From positions 1 to 64,000 of the forward strand of contig PLON01000016.1 of NCBI GenBank assembly GCA_003142095.1: 64,000 nucleotides of DNA, read 5' to 3'. Position numbers and translations under genes: made by a program. The stretch is from Acidimicrobiaceae bacterium (GTDB taxonomy: Bacteria; Actinomycetota; Acidimicrobiia; Acidimicrobiales; RAAP-2). Below are positions 29,632 through 38,508 of this stretch, piece after piece (position 1 is the first letter of the stretch; each line of letters opens with the position of its first letter). The notes beneath the pieces were generated by a model. It saw only the letters and a list, made by a program, of their open reading frames with translations. It made no database searches and was not told the DNA's origin.

Positions 29632-31675
29632 CATGCATTCCTCTCTCGTAGACAATATCGAAGACCCTGTCAGGCAACTTCTGTGGCGACCTTAGGGCAA
29701 CCCTGTAACCGCAGTTCTCGACAATTTCAAAAAACTCTGAATGAGGAATCGGGAACTTGAAAACCTCTGTATCCGAGAAACGAATCGCCATCAATGTCCC
29801 GCGCTTAGCTCCCATTTTGAGTATTTGCTCTCGTTGATAGACCCCAAGGCGACTGAATCTCCGATATAGATCAAGTGGTCGACCCACAGCAACCTCTTCG
29901 ACTTTTGACGTCGCCCTGACTGCACCTGTTCCTGGTCGCTTACGCTCGTGCGATACATACCAAAGAATTCGAGATGGCGGCCCGAACTCACCGCGGGCAG
30001 CACCACTGTAATAAACGTGTTCTCTCGAGATTCCGAGATCGTCGTTGCGGTTGAAAAGAGTTCCAGAACTCAGGTCGGTGTCAAAGAGTTGCTCAGCCCA
30101 CACCGGCCTGATCGGCACAGAATATGTGGGGACTCGAGAATCGGCAACCTTTAAGGGAGCAAACCGCCTTTCGAGTTCCAATATTTCCGAGGAAGTCAGT
30201 TGCTCGAGACGAAGTTTCGGGATAGCAACATCGACACCGAGTTGCTTCGGCAATGGAGTGAGTTGAGACATGGCGTGTGCAACACTGATGCTTGGTATGT
30301 GCTTGTCGATTGCGACTGACCACCACTCTTTTTCCGCCTCAACGAAGCCCTCAGAAATCAAGCCTTCCGGGAGTTGAGGCGACAAGTTTTGATCTGAGAT
30401 AACGAGAGTTTCGGCACCATTTCTGAGAGCGTAGTCACGTAAAACGTGTGCTACCTGTCGAGCGATAGTTCCAGCATAGGAACCTGCAACTCGAAAAAGT
30501 GAGACATTCGCTCGACCCTCCCCGCACGATCGAGCAACCAATGCAACTGCCTTACCGTCAGACCTGAGTACAAGCATTTCCCAATGCAGCGGATCAGATC
30601 GGCATTGACGAAGATACTGAGAGAATTCCTTCTTTCTTTCACCCGCTGCGCGATTCGAAAATACTGCATATAGCTCATCGTCTTCCTTGGGACTCGGCAC
30701 AAAGAACTTGAACGTAGTGTTCTCGATTGACGATGGCGCGTAAGGACCGGCCGTCTGGCGCCACAAATCTGCTAAGAGATCCGCTGGTGTTCCTATTTTT
30801 AACTGGAACAGCTCCCACGCCGATACTCTAAAGCGACGAATTAGGTCATTGTCCCTTGACGCGAAAAGTCCGACGTGGGCCGCCGCAGCTCGAGCGACAT
30901 GCTGCAGGTCCAGTTGACCATGGGCAGAAAGTTTCGGCCTACCGATCAACTGATGTAATTGCAACTCGGCTTCCTTCCAATCGTCAGATGCCGTATCGGC
31001 ACGTGCGAATCCGGTTAACTGTGCTCGGCGGCGTTTGCGTACGGCTGCATCTTCATGGTGACCAAGTTCCTGATTGACTGTCTTTGTCACGACTACTCGG
31101 GCTACGTCAACGACCCAGTCGGAGACAAGAGCTCGACTTGCGGCGGACTCCGGTCGATCCTCTACTAAGTCAATGAACACATCGGTGTCGACAGCGATGC
31201 GAAGTCGGTGCTCCTGATCTGCAAACATCGTGAAGAGCGTCGGATGGCCGAAGTCAAGCCACCACTTCGTTAGAAGCATGCCTTCGCGACCACGTCCGGG
31301 GCGCTCATTTACCGACTCAAAATCAAGCCGGGGCCAAAGACGATGCGCATCGTAGTCATTTCTACAGTTGACTAATATCCCGTCTTGTTCAGAATGCCGA
31401 GCCCTTAGTTCAGCGACCATCATCGGAGCAACTCCCTCGCCTCGATGCGCCGAATCAATGCATAGATGCGCAATAACAATTCGTCGAAGCCTAATGTCGT
31501 ATAGGAGGTAGCCCACGATTTCATCGCCGTCGACGGCGACCAACAATGTTCCGGCTCGGGCACGCTCTTCGAAAGCACCTTTTGGCATAAATCCGAGCGT
31601 CTGACTGTTTGCTCTGTAGAGCCCTAGAACAACATCCATTCGCGCATACTCATCGCCGATGTCTTCAATCTTCAC
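29621..31675 (-). CDS. Multidomain protein: GNAT acetyltransferase - PIN nuclease - second GNAT-like - C-terminal ASCH/EVE-like (PUA) region
   Basis: GNAT: IVIAHLCIDSAHRGEGVAPMMVAEL; PIN: RIAVDTDVFIDLVED...NQEL...DLQHVARAAA...SRDNDLI; middle TIARQVAHVLRDYALRNGAETLVISD; C-term ILWYVSHERKRPGTGAVRATSKVEEVAVG. Confidence 0.78.
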   Translation of the reverse strand: MKIEDIGDEYARMDVVLGLYRANSQTLGFMPKGAFEERARAGTLLVAVDGDEIVGYLLYDIRLRRIVIAHLCIDSAHRGEGVAPMMVAELRARHSEQDGILVNCRNDYDAHRLWPRLDFESVNERPGRGREGMLLTKWWLDFGHPTLFTMFADQEHRLRIAVDTDVFIDLVEDRPESAASRALVSDWVVDVARVVVTKTVNQELGHHEDAAVRKRRRAQLTGFARADTASDDWKEAELQLHQLIGRPKLSAHGQLDLQHVARAAAAHVGLFASRDNDLIRRFRVSAWELFQLKIGTPADLLADLWRQTAGPYAPSSIENTTFKFFVPSPKEDDELYAVFSNRAAGERKKEFSQYLRQCRSDPLHWEMLVLRSDGKAVALVARSCGEGRANVSLFRVAGSYAGTIARQVAHVLRDYALRNGAETLVISDQNLSPQLPEGLISEGFVEAEKEWWSVAIDKHIPSISVAHAMSQLTPLPKQLGVDVAIPKLRLEQLTSSEILELERRFAPLKVADSRVPTYSVPIRPVWAEQLFDTDLSSGTLFNRNDDLGISREHVYYSGAARGEFGPPSRILWYVSHERKRPGTGAVRATSKVEEVAVGRPLDLYRRFSRLGVYQREQILKMGAKRGTLMAIRFSDTEVFKFPIPHSEFFEIVENCGYRVALRSPQKLPDRVFDIVYERGMHGRV

Positions 31676-31709
31676 GTTACTCAGCCTGACACGCTACAGG
31701 GCGTGCCGT

Positions 31710-31725
31710 GTATTAATTGCAATAC
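31710..31725. promoter_or_regulatory. Inverted repeat in the divergent promoter region between GNAT-PIN and nuclease genes
   Basis: GTATT-aattgc-AATAC. Confidence 0.3.
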
Positions 31726-31802
31726 CGTAATTGGTTTTGTTTCGGAGTACCTTCATTCGCGTCCGATACGCTCATCTCGTGGCTGCCAAAACGAACAGTG
31801 AG

Positions 31803-32732
31803 ATGGGGACTCTAGTCTTCGGAAACCTGAAAGACGCATGGCCGGGAGAGGCAATTGACTTCACTCCTCTTCTTGCTCATCAGGTCGACGCCATTGGCGT
31901 CGCCATCGGTGTCGAGCTCGCGCCGATCGGTGCCACCGAAGTCCAAACAGCCGGCAGCCGTCGGATCGACATCCTCGCCGACGGAGCCGACGGGACAAAC
32001 TTCGTTATCGAGAATCAGTATGGAGCGCTCAATCATGACCACCTCACCCGGGGGCTCGCGTATGCAGTAGCTGCTCACGCCCGGGGACTTATCGTCATCG
32101 CCGAGAAGCATCGCGACGAGTTCCGAGAGGTAGCGCACTATCTCAACGAGCTTCGCGATAACGATCCCGAGCGCGGGGTTGCCGTCTGGCTCGTAGAAGC
32201 CAAAGCTGTGAAAATAGGCGACAGCGCGTGGGCACCTTTGTTTCTTCCTGTGGTATCACCCAACGAGTTTGCATCTGCCGTAGTTCTCGAACAAACGGCA
32301 ATTCGTCGCAGGTTGGCCCGTGAGGAATTCGACAGACTCTTCGCATCCGATGAGATTCACGAGGCAGTAGGCAAACTCCTCGATGGATGGGACAATGCTG
32401 ACCGTCGTCACCGCATCATGGCGAGCCCTGCTCAGGCGGTCCTTGAGTGTCGCGGTCCTGGCGTCGGTGGATGGCGAGCCGTTATCGGCGTCTATCCCGA
32501 CGGGAAGGTCAATGTACCCTTCGGCTCGTACAAAGGGCTGAACAGCGGTCTAGCGGTTGAGGATCTCACCACCGAAGAGTTCCGCGCCCGCGCGAACATG
32601 CTGTTCGGCTTCGACGGCACAGAGGTTCAAGCCAAGACTGAATCAAGTTGGATATCGGCGTCTCGTTTCAGTGCGCTTAGGGACTTCGCTGACGAAGTTG
32701 CAACGGCATTTGTAAAGGCGACAATCGAATAG
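31803..32732 (+). CDS. DUF4268-like predicted PD-(D/E)XK nuclease
   Basis: RRIDILADGADGTNFVIENQYGALNHDHLTRGLAYA (D...ExQ variant active site) plus C-terminal DUF4268-like tail. Confidence 0.68.
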   Translation: MGTLVFGNLKDAWPGEAIDFTPLLAHQVDAIGVAIGVELAPIGATEVQTAGSRRIDILADGADGTNFVIENQYGALNHDHLTRGLAYAVAAHARGLIVIAEKHRDEFREVAHYLNELRDNDPERGVAVWLVEAKAVKIGDSAWAPLFLPVVSPNEFASAVVLEQTAIRRRLAREEFDRLFASDEIHEAVGKLLDGWDNADRRHRIMASPAQAVLECRGPGVGGWRAVIGVYPDGKVNVPFGSYKGLNSGLAVEDLTTEEFRARANMLFGFDGTEVQAKTESSWISASRFSALRDFADEVATAFVKATIE

Positions 32733-32846
32733 ATCGAGACTTCATCCGTTCCTTGATGCGATCTAGACGTCACTTTACGAGTTCCGAAATTGGTCGAGGC
32801 CAGTGAAACAATTTAACCGCTCCAAGGTGATGGCTCTCGAGCCCAA

Positions 32847-33485
32847 TCAGACGACACTCGCGCCCTTTCGACGATTGCAAGGTCCGCACAGTATTTGGAG
32901 ATTATCGACAGTATTTGCGCCACCCATGCTGACCGGAATCAAGTGGTCGTATTGCAATTCACTTTTGTTACCGCATGACCTACAGGCTCCCCCGTCACGC
33001 TCCCAGACCGAGTGGCGAACGGCTCCGGGAATGGACTCTCGGAGCGATCCGTCCGGCAATCGTTTTGCAGCAGCGACCGTCTTCGCCTCGCTAAGTTTCT
33101 TCTCGTTTCGGAGGTCGTAAGCAATAACAAGCGACCGAACTTCGTCGCCATCATGCCCGTCAGAATCGGTAAACCATCGGCTGTCGTATCGCCAGTAGTT
33201 TCGATCGCCAACTGTCAAGTATTTAACTGGCATTGATTTCGAACGTTCAGCCATTGACTTTATGTCATCCCGAGTCGCTCTTCGATCGCTGTAGAGCTTT
33301 TTCTTTCCGATTTGGAGATAGCACCTGTATTTGCCAGACAGCAGGCTAATTCCGTCTCGTTCAAAGTACGATTCGCAATTGTCAAGACGACGTACCATTT
33401 TTCGAACCTTCCAGTTTCTCTCGGAATTAAGTTTCGCAGATCGACATCGCTCGGGCGTGGCTACCAAGAAGTTACTTACTGCCAA
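32847..33485 (-). CDS. HNH endonuclease
   Basis: VRHSVWERDGGACRSCGNKSELQYDHLIPVSMGGANTVDNLQILCGPCNRRKG. Confidence 0.88.
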   Translation of the reverse strand: MAVSNFLVATPERCRSAKLNSERNWKVRKMVRRLDNCESYFERDGISLLSGKYRCYLQIGKKKLYSDRRATRDDIKSMAERSKSMPVKYLTVGDRNYWRYDSRWFTDSDGHDGDEVRSLVIAYDLRNEKKLSEAKTVAAAKRLPDGSLRESIPGAVRHSVWERDGGACRSCGNKSELQYDHLIPVSMGGANTVDNLQILCGPCNRRKGASVV

Positions 33486-34858
33486 TTCGTGCAGGGCCCG
33501 ACGATTCCGTCAGAACATATTGTCGAATTCGTAGTGACCGCTGTACTCGTATCAACTCCAGTGAACTGAGCACCAGTGAGATTTGCTCCGGTCATGTTCG
33601 TACCGGTCAATCCGGCATCGACGAAGCTGACGTTCGTAAGTGCGGCGTCAGTAAGGTTAGCGCCAGTCAAACTGGCTGCGGCGAAGCTGGCGTCGTCGAG
33701 ATTCGTACCAGCCAGATTGGCGTTGGCAAGACTTGCGTCAAAAAAATAGGCGCTCGCAAGATCGGCATTTGAAAGATTGGCATTGTCAAGGTCGTGATTG
33801 AAGAAACCTCCGCCGGCCAGATTCGCGTTAGAGAGATCGGCGTAGGGACCAACCAAATATCCCAATACCACTGACCAGTTCTCTGGGAGTGTTGGGCTTC
33901 CCGTGATCGACCCAGAGGTGACTCCAGAAAGATTTGCACCCGTAAGGATCGTCCCCTGCAGGTCGGTATTGGATAGGTCTGTGTTGGAAAGATTGGCTTG
34001 AGCGAGATTGGCATCTGGACCGACCATGAACCCCGCAGCCATTATCCAACCAGTCGGCAACAACGGAACGCCGGTGACAGAACCTGAAACGACACCCGAA
34101 AGTGTGGCGCCGTTCATTCGAGTTCCAGAGAGATTCGAACCGGTGAGAACCGCCTTCGAGAGATTGGCGCCAGGTAAGTTAGCCCCCTCTAACAAGGCAC
34201 CAGTCAAGTTCGCTCCCGTGATGTCAGCGAGGGATAGGTTGGCGCCCTTTAGATTTGCGCTTGCGAGATCCGCGCTCGGTCCAACGAGATAGCCATTAAC
34301 GAGCCTCCAATGTGCTGGAAGGACTGGAATACCGACGATGGAGCCAGAACTGACGTTCGATAAGTTGGCCCTTGTCAATCGCGCAGCGAGGAGATCGGCG
34401 CCTGTGAGATTCGACCCGGAAAGTCGAGCGCCCGTCAAGTTGGCCCCAGGTCCAACGAGGTAACCACTTGTCAGACTCCAGTGTGCTGGGAGAAGCGGTG
34501 TGCCGGCCACTGAACCGGATACGACGCCCGAGAGAACCGCTCCATTCAATCGTGTGTTGGAGAGATCCGTGAGCGACAGATTTGCACCGGTCAGCAATGC
34601 TGATGTGAGCCGGGCATTCTCAAGGTTCGTGCCCTTGAGATTTGCACCGGACAGGTTCGCTCGTACTAGGTCGGCACCCGCCAAGTTGCGACCACTCAAA
34701 TTGCATCCAGCCAGATCAACGGATGGTCGAAGCGCCACATGACAACTCTTCCCGCTTGCACCGGCATCCGACGGACCTGATGAGAAAGTGAGGCCTGCCA
34801 CGATGGCAGAGCCGAACAGCAGCCATGACACGGTCAACCTAACAAATGGCATCCGCAT
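33476..34858 (-). CDS. Secreted pentapeptide-repeat protein with periodic inserts
   Basis: Signal-peptide-like MRMPFVRLTVSWLLFGSAIVAGLTFSSG; extended A(N/D)LxxANLxG repeats; inserts SGS(V/I)xGxPxLPxxWxxxxGYLVGP repeated four times. Confidence 0.85.
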   Translation of the reverse strand: MRMPFVRLTVSWLLFGSAIVAGLTFSSGPSDAGASGKSCHVALRPSVDLAGCNLSGRNLAGADLVRANLSGANLKGTNLENARLTSALLTGANLSLTDLSNTRLNGAVLSGVVSGSVAGTPLLPAHWSLTSGYLVGPGANLTGARLSGSNLTGADLLAARLTRANLSNVSSGSIVGIPVLPAHWRLVNGYLVGPSADLASANLKGANLSLADITGANLTGALLEGANLPGANLSKAVLTGSNLSGTRMNGATLSGVVSGSVTGVPLLPTGWIMAAGFMVGPDANLAQANLSNTDLSNTDLQGTILTGANLSGVTSGSITGSPTLPENWSVVLGYLVGPYADLSNANLAGGGFFNHDLDNANLSNADLASAYFFDASLANANLAGTNLDDASFAAASLTGANLTDAALTNVSFVDAGLTGTNMTGANLTGAQFTGVDTSTAVTTNSTICSDGIVGPCTNWQ

Positions 34859-35016
34859 CAACAACCCCCAAGAGCGTGAGTCAACTCTAACTCCGGTTGA
34901 ATGTTCAGCCTCAATAACACCTTTCCAGATTTCGGAATATTTAGACGTCCGATGGTCCAGTAGTGCTTGGACGCAGCCGGAGAGATCGAAGTTCTCGACC
35001 ACTTTTGTCCCACGAG

Positions 35017-35925
35017 TCAACTGGCGTTCAAGAACTCCGAGAATCTCTCTTCAAGTCGATCCTTGTCTGGATGCGCTGCTACTCGCCGAGGAAGATTGAT
35101 GCGAGATCCATGCATCTCTTGGAGTCCGTGCTTAAGCATCGGTCCATCGACTTCATGAAGAAGCCTCGGACTAATGACGACGCGGAAGTCTTCACGAATT
35201 CCCATCATGTTCTGGTCGAATGCGGCGTGGTGAATCTTGCACAGTGCAATTCCATTTGGAACGACAGGATCGCCGTGGGGCTTGGAGTCGTCAATGATAT
35301 GAGCTGCATCGAGCAATTCTGTGTGAGCCAATCTGCACACCGCACAAGAAGATCCGTACGCATTCATGACCTGCTCTCGGAAGATCGGCTGATGAAGTCT
35401 GGCCCGCGTTTCCCTTAGCACGTATCGCTTTTCCAGCGCCCGGGTCGACGAATCACTGCGAGAAACCTCAGTCCAGTTGAACCAAAGGGTGAACTCTGAT
35501 CGATTCGAATCCTCGCCGACTATGAAAATTGGATACACGGGAAAATAAGTTCCCCTTCGCACACCAATGAAGTAAACGAGGGGCAACCCCGTATCTCTGC
35601 AGGCTCGAAGCGCTCGATTGGTGAAGGTATTGGGATCCGTGCCTTCGTATTTGTATCGCGGATAGCCATCGTCACCTTCTAGGTCTTCATAGGGAGGGAG
35701 GCGTCCAAACGGTGTGAACGCGGTGGTGATCGATAGTGCTGCGTCCAGTCCTGAAGGTTTGTTGATTCCACGACCGCGAGTCTGTCGGATCACGAACCTC
35801 TCCTCGCCAAAGGTGAATGAATCCGTTTGATCCCATCGCAATGTCCCATCGGTCGAACCGATGAGTAAATCATCAAGATGAGCGAAGAGCGCCGACCTAA
35901 CCGCGAGCTCACGCACTTCGTCCAT
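35017..35925 (-). CDS. HNH_2-type endonuclease, restriction-like
   Basis: MNAYGSSCAVCRLAHTELLDAAHIIDDSKPHGDPVVPNGIALCKIHHAAFD. Confidence 0.85.
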   Translation of the reverse strand: MDEVRELAVRSALFAHLDDLLIGSTDGTLRWDQTDSFTFGEERFVIRQTRGRGINKPSGLDAALSITTAFTPFGRLPPYEDLEGDDGYPRYKYEGTDPNTFTNRALRACRDTGLPLVYFIGVRRGTYFPVYPIFIVGEDSNRSEFTLWFNWTEVSRSDSSTRALEKRYVLRETRARLHQPIFREQVMNAYGSSCAVCRLAHTELLDAAHIIDDSKPHGDPVVPNGIALCKIHHAAFDQNMMGIREDFRVVISPRLLHEVDGPMLKHGLQEMHGSRINLPRRVAAHPDKDRLEERFSEFLNAS

Positions 35926-36045
35926 GGCCTCATCATCTCAGATTGGAATACTGTGTGCTGTTGGCAACACGGGACGAGTAATCCTTGACGGTCAATCCCG
36001 TCAAACGACAAGGTTCCGACGCGCGAAGCCCGAGGAGAGCGAAAG

Positions 36046-37137
36046 ATGCCGATTGAAATGGCCATATGGCGCATCACTCCAAACGGGCCAAAGCCGCTGG
36101 ACTCATCGCGGCTCGGCTTAGAGTCAACGCTCGAGGACATGATCGTCGAAGATACGAAACTTCTCGGTTCTGATCTGCTAGTCGTCGGTAGGCAAGTTGA
36201 GACAGCATTCGGCGGTTTTCTCGATCTCCTGTGCATTGATGCCGATGGGCGTTTACATGCCCTGGAGCTCAAAAGGGACAAGACGCCTAGGGATGTCGTC
36301 GCTCAAGTTCTCGATTACGGATCATGGGTCTCTGATCTGACCGTGGAGGACCTTCAGGACATCACTCTCCGATACAACAGTGGAAAAACCCTGGACAATC
36401 TCTTCGCGGAGCACTTCGGCGAAGCTCTCCCAGACGTAATAAATATTGAGCAGCGTTTTACCATCGTCGCATCCGAACTGGACACCACATCCGAGCGATT
36501 AGTTCAATTTTTGGCCGAGACTTACGCCGTCCCGATCAATGCCGTGTTCTTTCGACACTTTGGCGATGGCGAATCGAGCTACTTAGGAAGAACGTGGCTG
36601 ATTGACCCGATCGTTGCAGAGTCCTCTACTTTGCGCCCGGTAAGAGGGAAAGTGCGGCCTTGGAACGGAAGGGACTACTACGTTATTCAAGGGACCACTG
36701 TTAAAGAAGGTATTGACAGGTGGTCGATTGCAAGTGATTACGGATTTCTCAGTGCTGGTGGAGGAACCTGGTATTCCAAGCCCCTCAGGAATCTGAAAAC
36801 TGGCAACAGGGTCTTCGCATATGTCGGAGGAGCCGGCTACGTCGGGGTTGGAGAAGTTATGGGTGAAGCCGAGCCAGCTGCAGATGCGAAAGTTGTAGTC
36901 AACGGAGTAGATCAACCACTAATCGATCAGCCTGGAATACCGGATGCTTTCAAACACAGAGCACTATCCAACGAACTCGATGAGCGGGAAGTCGTGGTCC
37001 CAGTCCGATGGCTCGCCAAGAGGTCTGTGACCGACGCGATTCGCATAGCTGGACTGTTCACTTCTCAGGTCACAGTGTGCAAACTTCGCGACGAACGCAC
37101 TATTGAAGTTCTCGAAGAGGAGTTTCAAGTTAAGTGA
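36046..37137 (+). CDS. NucS/DUF91-like PD-(D/E)XK nuclease fused to C-terminal EVE/PUA-like domain
   Basis: Nuclease core FLDLLCIDADGRLHALELKRDKTPRDVVAQVLDY; EVE-like DRWSIASDYGFLSAGGGTWYSKPLRNLKTGNRVFAYVGGAGYVGVGEV. Confidence 0.8.
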   Translation: MPIEMAIWRITPNGPKPLDSSRLGLESTLEDMIVEDTKLLGSDLLVVGRQVETAFGGFLDLLCIDADGRLHALELKRDKTPRDVVAQVLDYGSWVSDLTVEDLQDITLRYNSGKTLDNLFAEHFGEALPDVINIEQRFTIVASELDTTSERLVQFLAETYAVPINAVFFRHFGDGESSYLGRTWLIDPIVAESSTLRPVRGKVRPWNGRDYYVIQGTTVKEGIDRWSIASDYGFLSAGGGTWYSKPLRNLKTGNRVFAYVGGAGYVGVGEVMGEAEPAADAKVVVNGVDQPLIDQPGIPDAFKHRALSNELDEREVVVPVRWLAKRSVTDAIRIAGLFTSQVTVCKLRDERTIEVLEEEFQVK

Positions 37138-37254
37138 CTTCTCTCGATTGCTATTAGGGCTCGCATCGACGTGGTTCTTTGTGGTGGGAGTTGAGCAAAA
37201 TAGACGGCGCCATGCTCGGCCCCATTCGAGATTGTCTTACGGTCACGGAATTGG

Positions 37255-37322
37255 ACCCAAAGACATTCGGTCAGGACCCGACGGGGCTCATCCGTCAGAC
37301 ATCGGCGAGGGGAAGGTGGCAT
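37255..37322 (-). pseudogene. Degenerate remnant of a DppF-type ABC ATPase C-terminus (duplicate of the 3' end of the 38509-41748 gene)
   Basis: Reverse complement tgccaccttcccctcgccgatgtctgacggatgagccccgtcgggtcctga vs tgccacgtggccctcgccgatgtccgccggacgagccgcgtcggggcctga, stop conserved in position. Confidence 0.6.
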
Positions 37323-37666
37323 TTCAGACGCTTGGATTGAAGTCAAAGCGACGAAGCGTCCCCGCCCCAAAACGCTGGAGCAACGAGTGGCGTATCGCCG
37401 GGCGAGAGCTGAAGGTCAGCAACAGCTGTGCCTCACGAGCGGTACGTTCGGCGATACCTCCTTCGAGCACCGACGAACTACCCAGGAAGACCGTTGGCAC
37501 AGATTCGCCATTGTCTCTATCGAATTCCGTCAATACCGCGACCGATGTGTGGTGCAAGAAACCGCAAGGGTGCAGAAGGTTGAGTTTGGAACGGACCCTC
37601 ACCGAAACGTCGTTCGTCTCCGTCACGATGTCGCAATTCAAACTCTCGAGTTCGAATGGAAAGAAG

Positions 37667-38452
37667 ATGAAACTACTGACGCGATACGCGCCGCTTCGAA
37701 AAGGGCTTTCTTGTTTGGTGTTGATGGCGGTACTGTGGGCAACCACGGAAGCTCCGTCGGACGCGATCCTCCCGCGAGGCTCTTCGATAGACGAGATCAG
37801 TCAAGAGTTCACCCTTCGCATCACGAACCCGGTCGACAACGTATCCCTTGCCTCGTCCGTCTTCATTGAGGACGCGGGAATTTCAACTGCCGCCTTCGGC
37901 GGCGTCGGCGTGCCCGCTCCCAAAGGCGAGATCTATCTATCGTTTACGGCAACCTCGAGCCCTGAACAGGACTCATCGAACCAAGCGGACTCCGGACATT
38001 TCTTCTCCGAGATGACGCCCCTAGCACCGTCGTCCGTCATCTTCACCAGTGGCACCGGTCGACGGGTCGTGGCGAAGGAATTCAATCCAATTAATCAGGC
38101 CAACAATCCCGACGCCGACTCCGACGATGGGCTACTCGACGCGACGTACTGGTTCACGGTCCCAAGCAACACCCGGGCCGGAACAATTTCGATTGGGCCG
38201 GCCACGACGAGAGGATGCGAATATCGTGGTTTCTGGTGTCAAGCTCTGACGCCACTGAACGTGTCTGAGTCCATCTCGTTCACGGTTTCTTTTCCACGCG
38301 AACTGACCACTCCGCCAAAACCGCAGGCGAAGACGGCCTCGCCTCCTCTGTCCTCGTCGTTCGCCGTGAACGACTTTCTTACGGTCGTGCCCCTGCTCTT
38401 CTTTGGCTACGTTTTTTGGCGTATTCGGCGCCGGTCTCAACGTCGCGCGTAA
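37667..38452 (+). CDS. Secreted, C-terminally membrane-anchored hypothetical protein
   Basis: Signal-like MKLLTRYAPLRKGLSCLVLMAVLWATTEA; C-terminal TM + RRRSQRRA. Confidence 0.6.
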   Translation: MKLLTRYAPLRKGLSCLVLMAVLWATTEAPSDAILPRGSSIDEISQEFTLRITNPVDNVSLASSVFIEDAGISTAAFGGVGVPAPKGEIYLSFTATSSPEQDSSNQADSGHFFSEMTPLAPSSVIFTSGTGRRVVAKEFNPINQANNPDADSDDGLLDATYWFTVPSNTRAGTISIGPATTRGCEYRGFWCQALTPLNVSESISFTVSFPRELTTPPKPQAKTASPPLSSSFAVNDFLTVVPLLFFGYVFWRIRRRSQRRA

Positions 38453-38490
38453 CCCTTTTCCGACGCTCACGCGCGAGGCCGCGAAATGGC
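38401..38490. repeat. Degenerate repeat family, copy A (3' end of 37667-38452 and downstream)
   Basis: Alignable with 50731-50820 (FWRIRRRSQRRA* vs FWRFRRRAQRGA*). Confidence 0.6.
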
Positions 38491-38508
38491 GCTGTTCCAG
38501 AGGTTCGT

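Noticed and set aside
33500-34760. Dense short direct repeats that could look like a CRISPR array or VNTR
   Set aside because: They follow codon periodicity of pentapeptide repeats (A[N/D]LxxANL) in a single ORF; no constant repeat/unique spacer structure.
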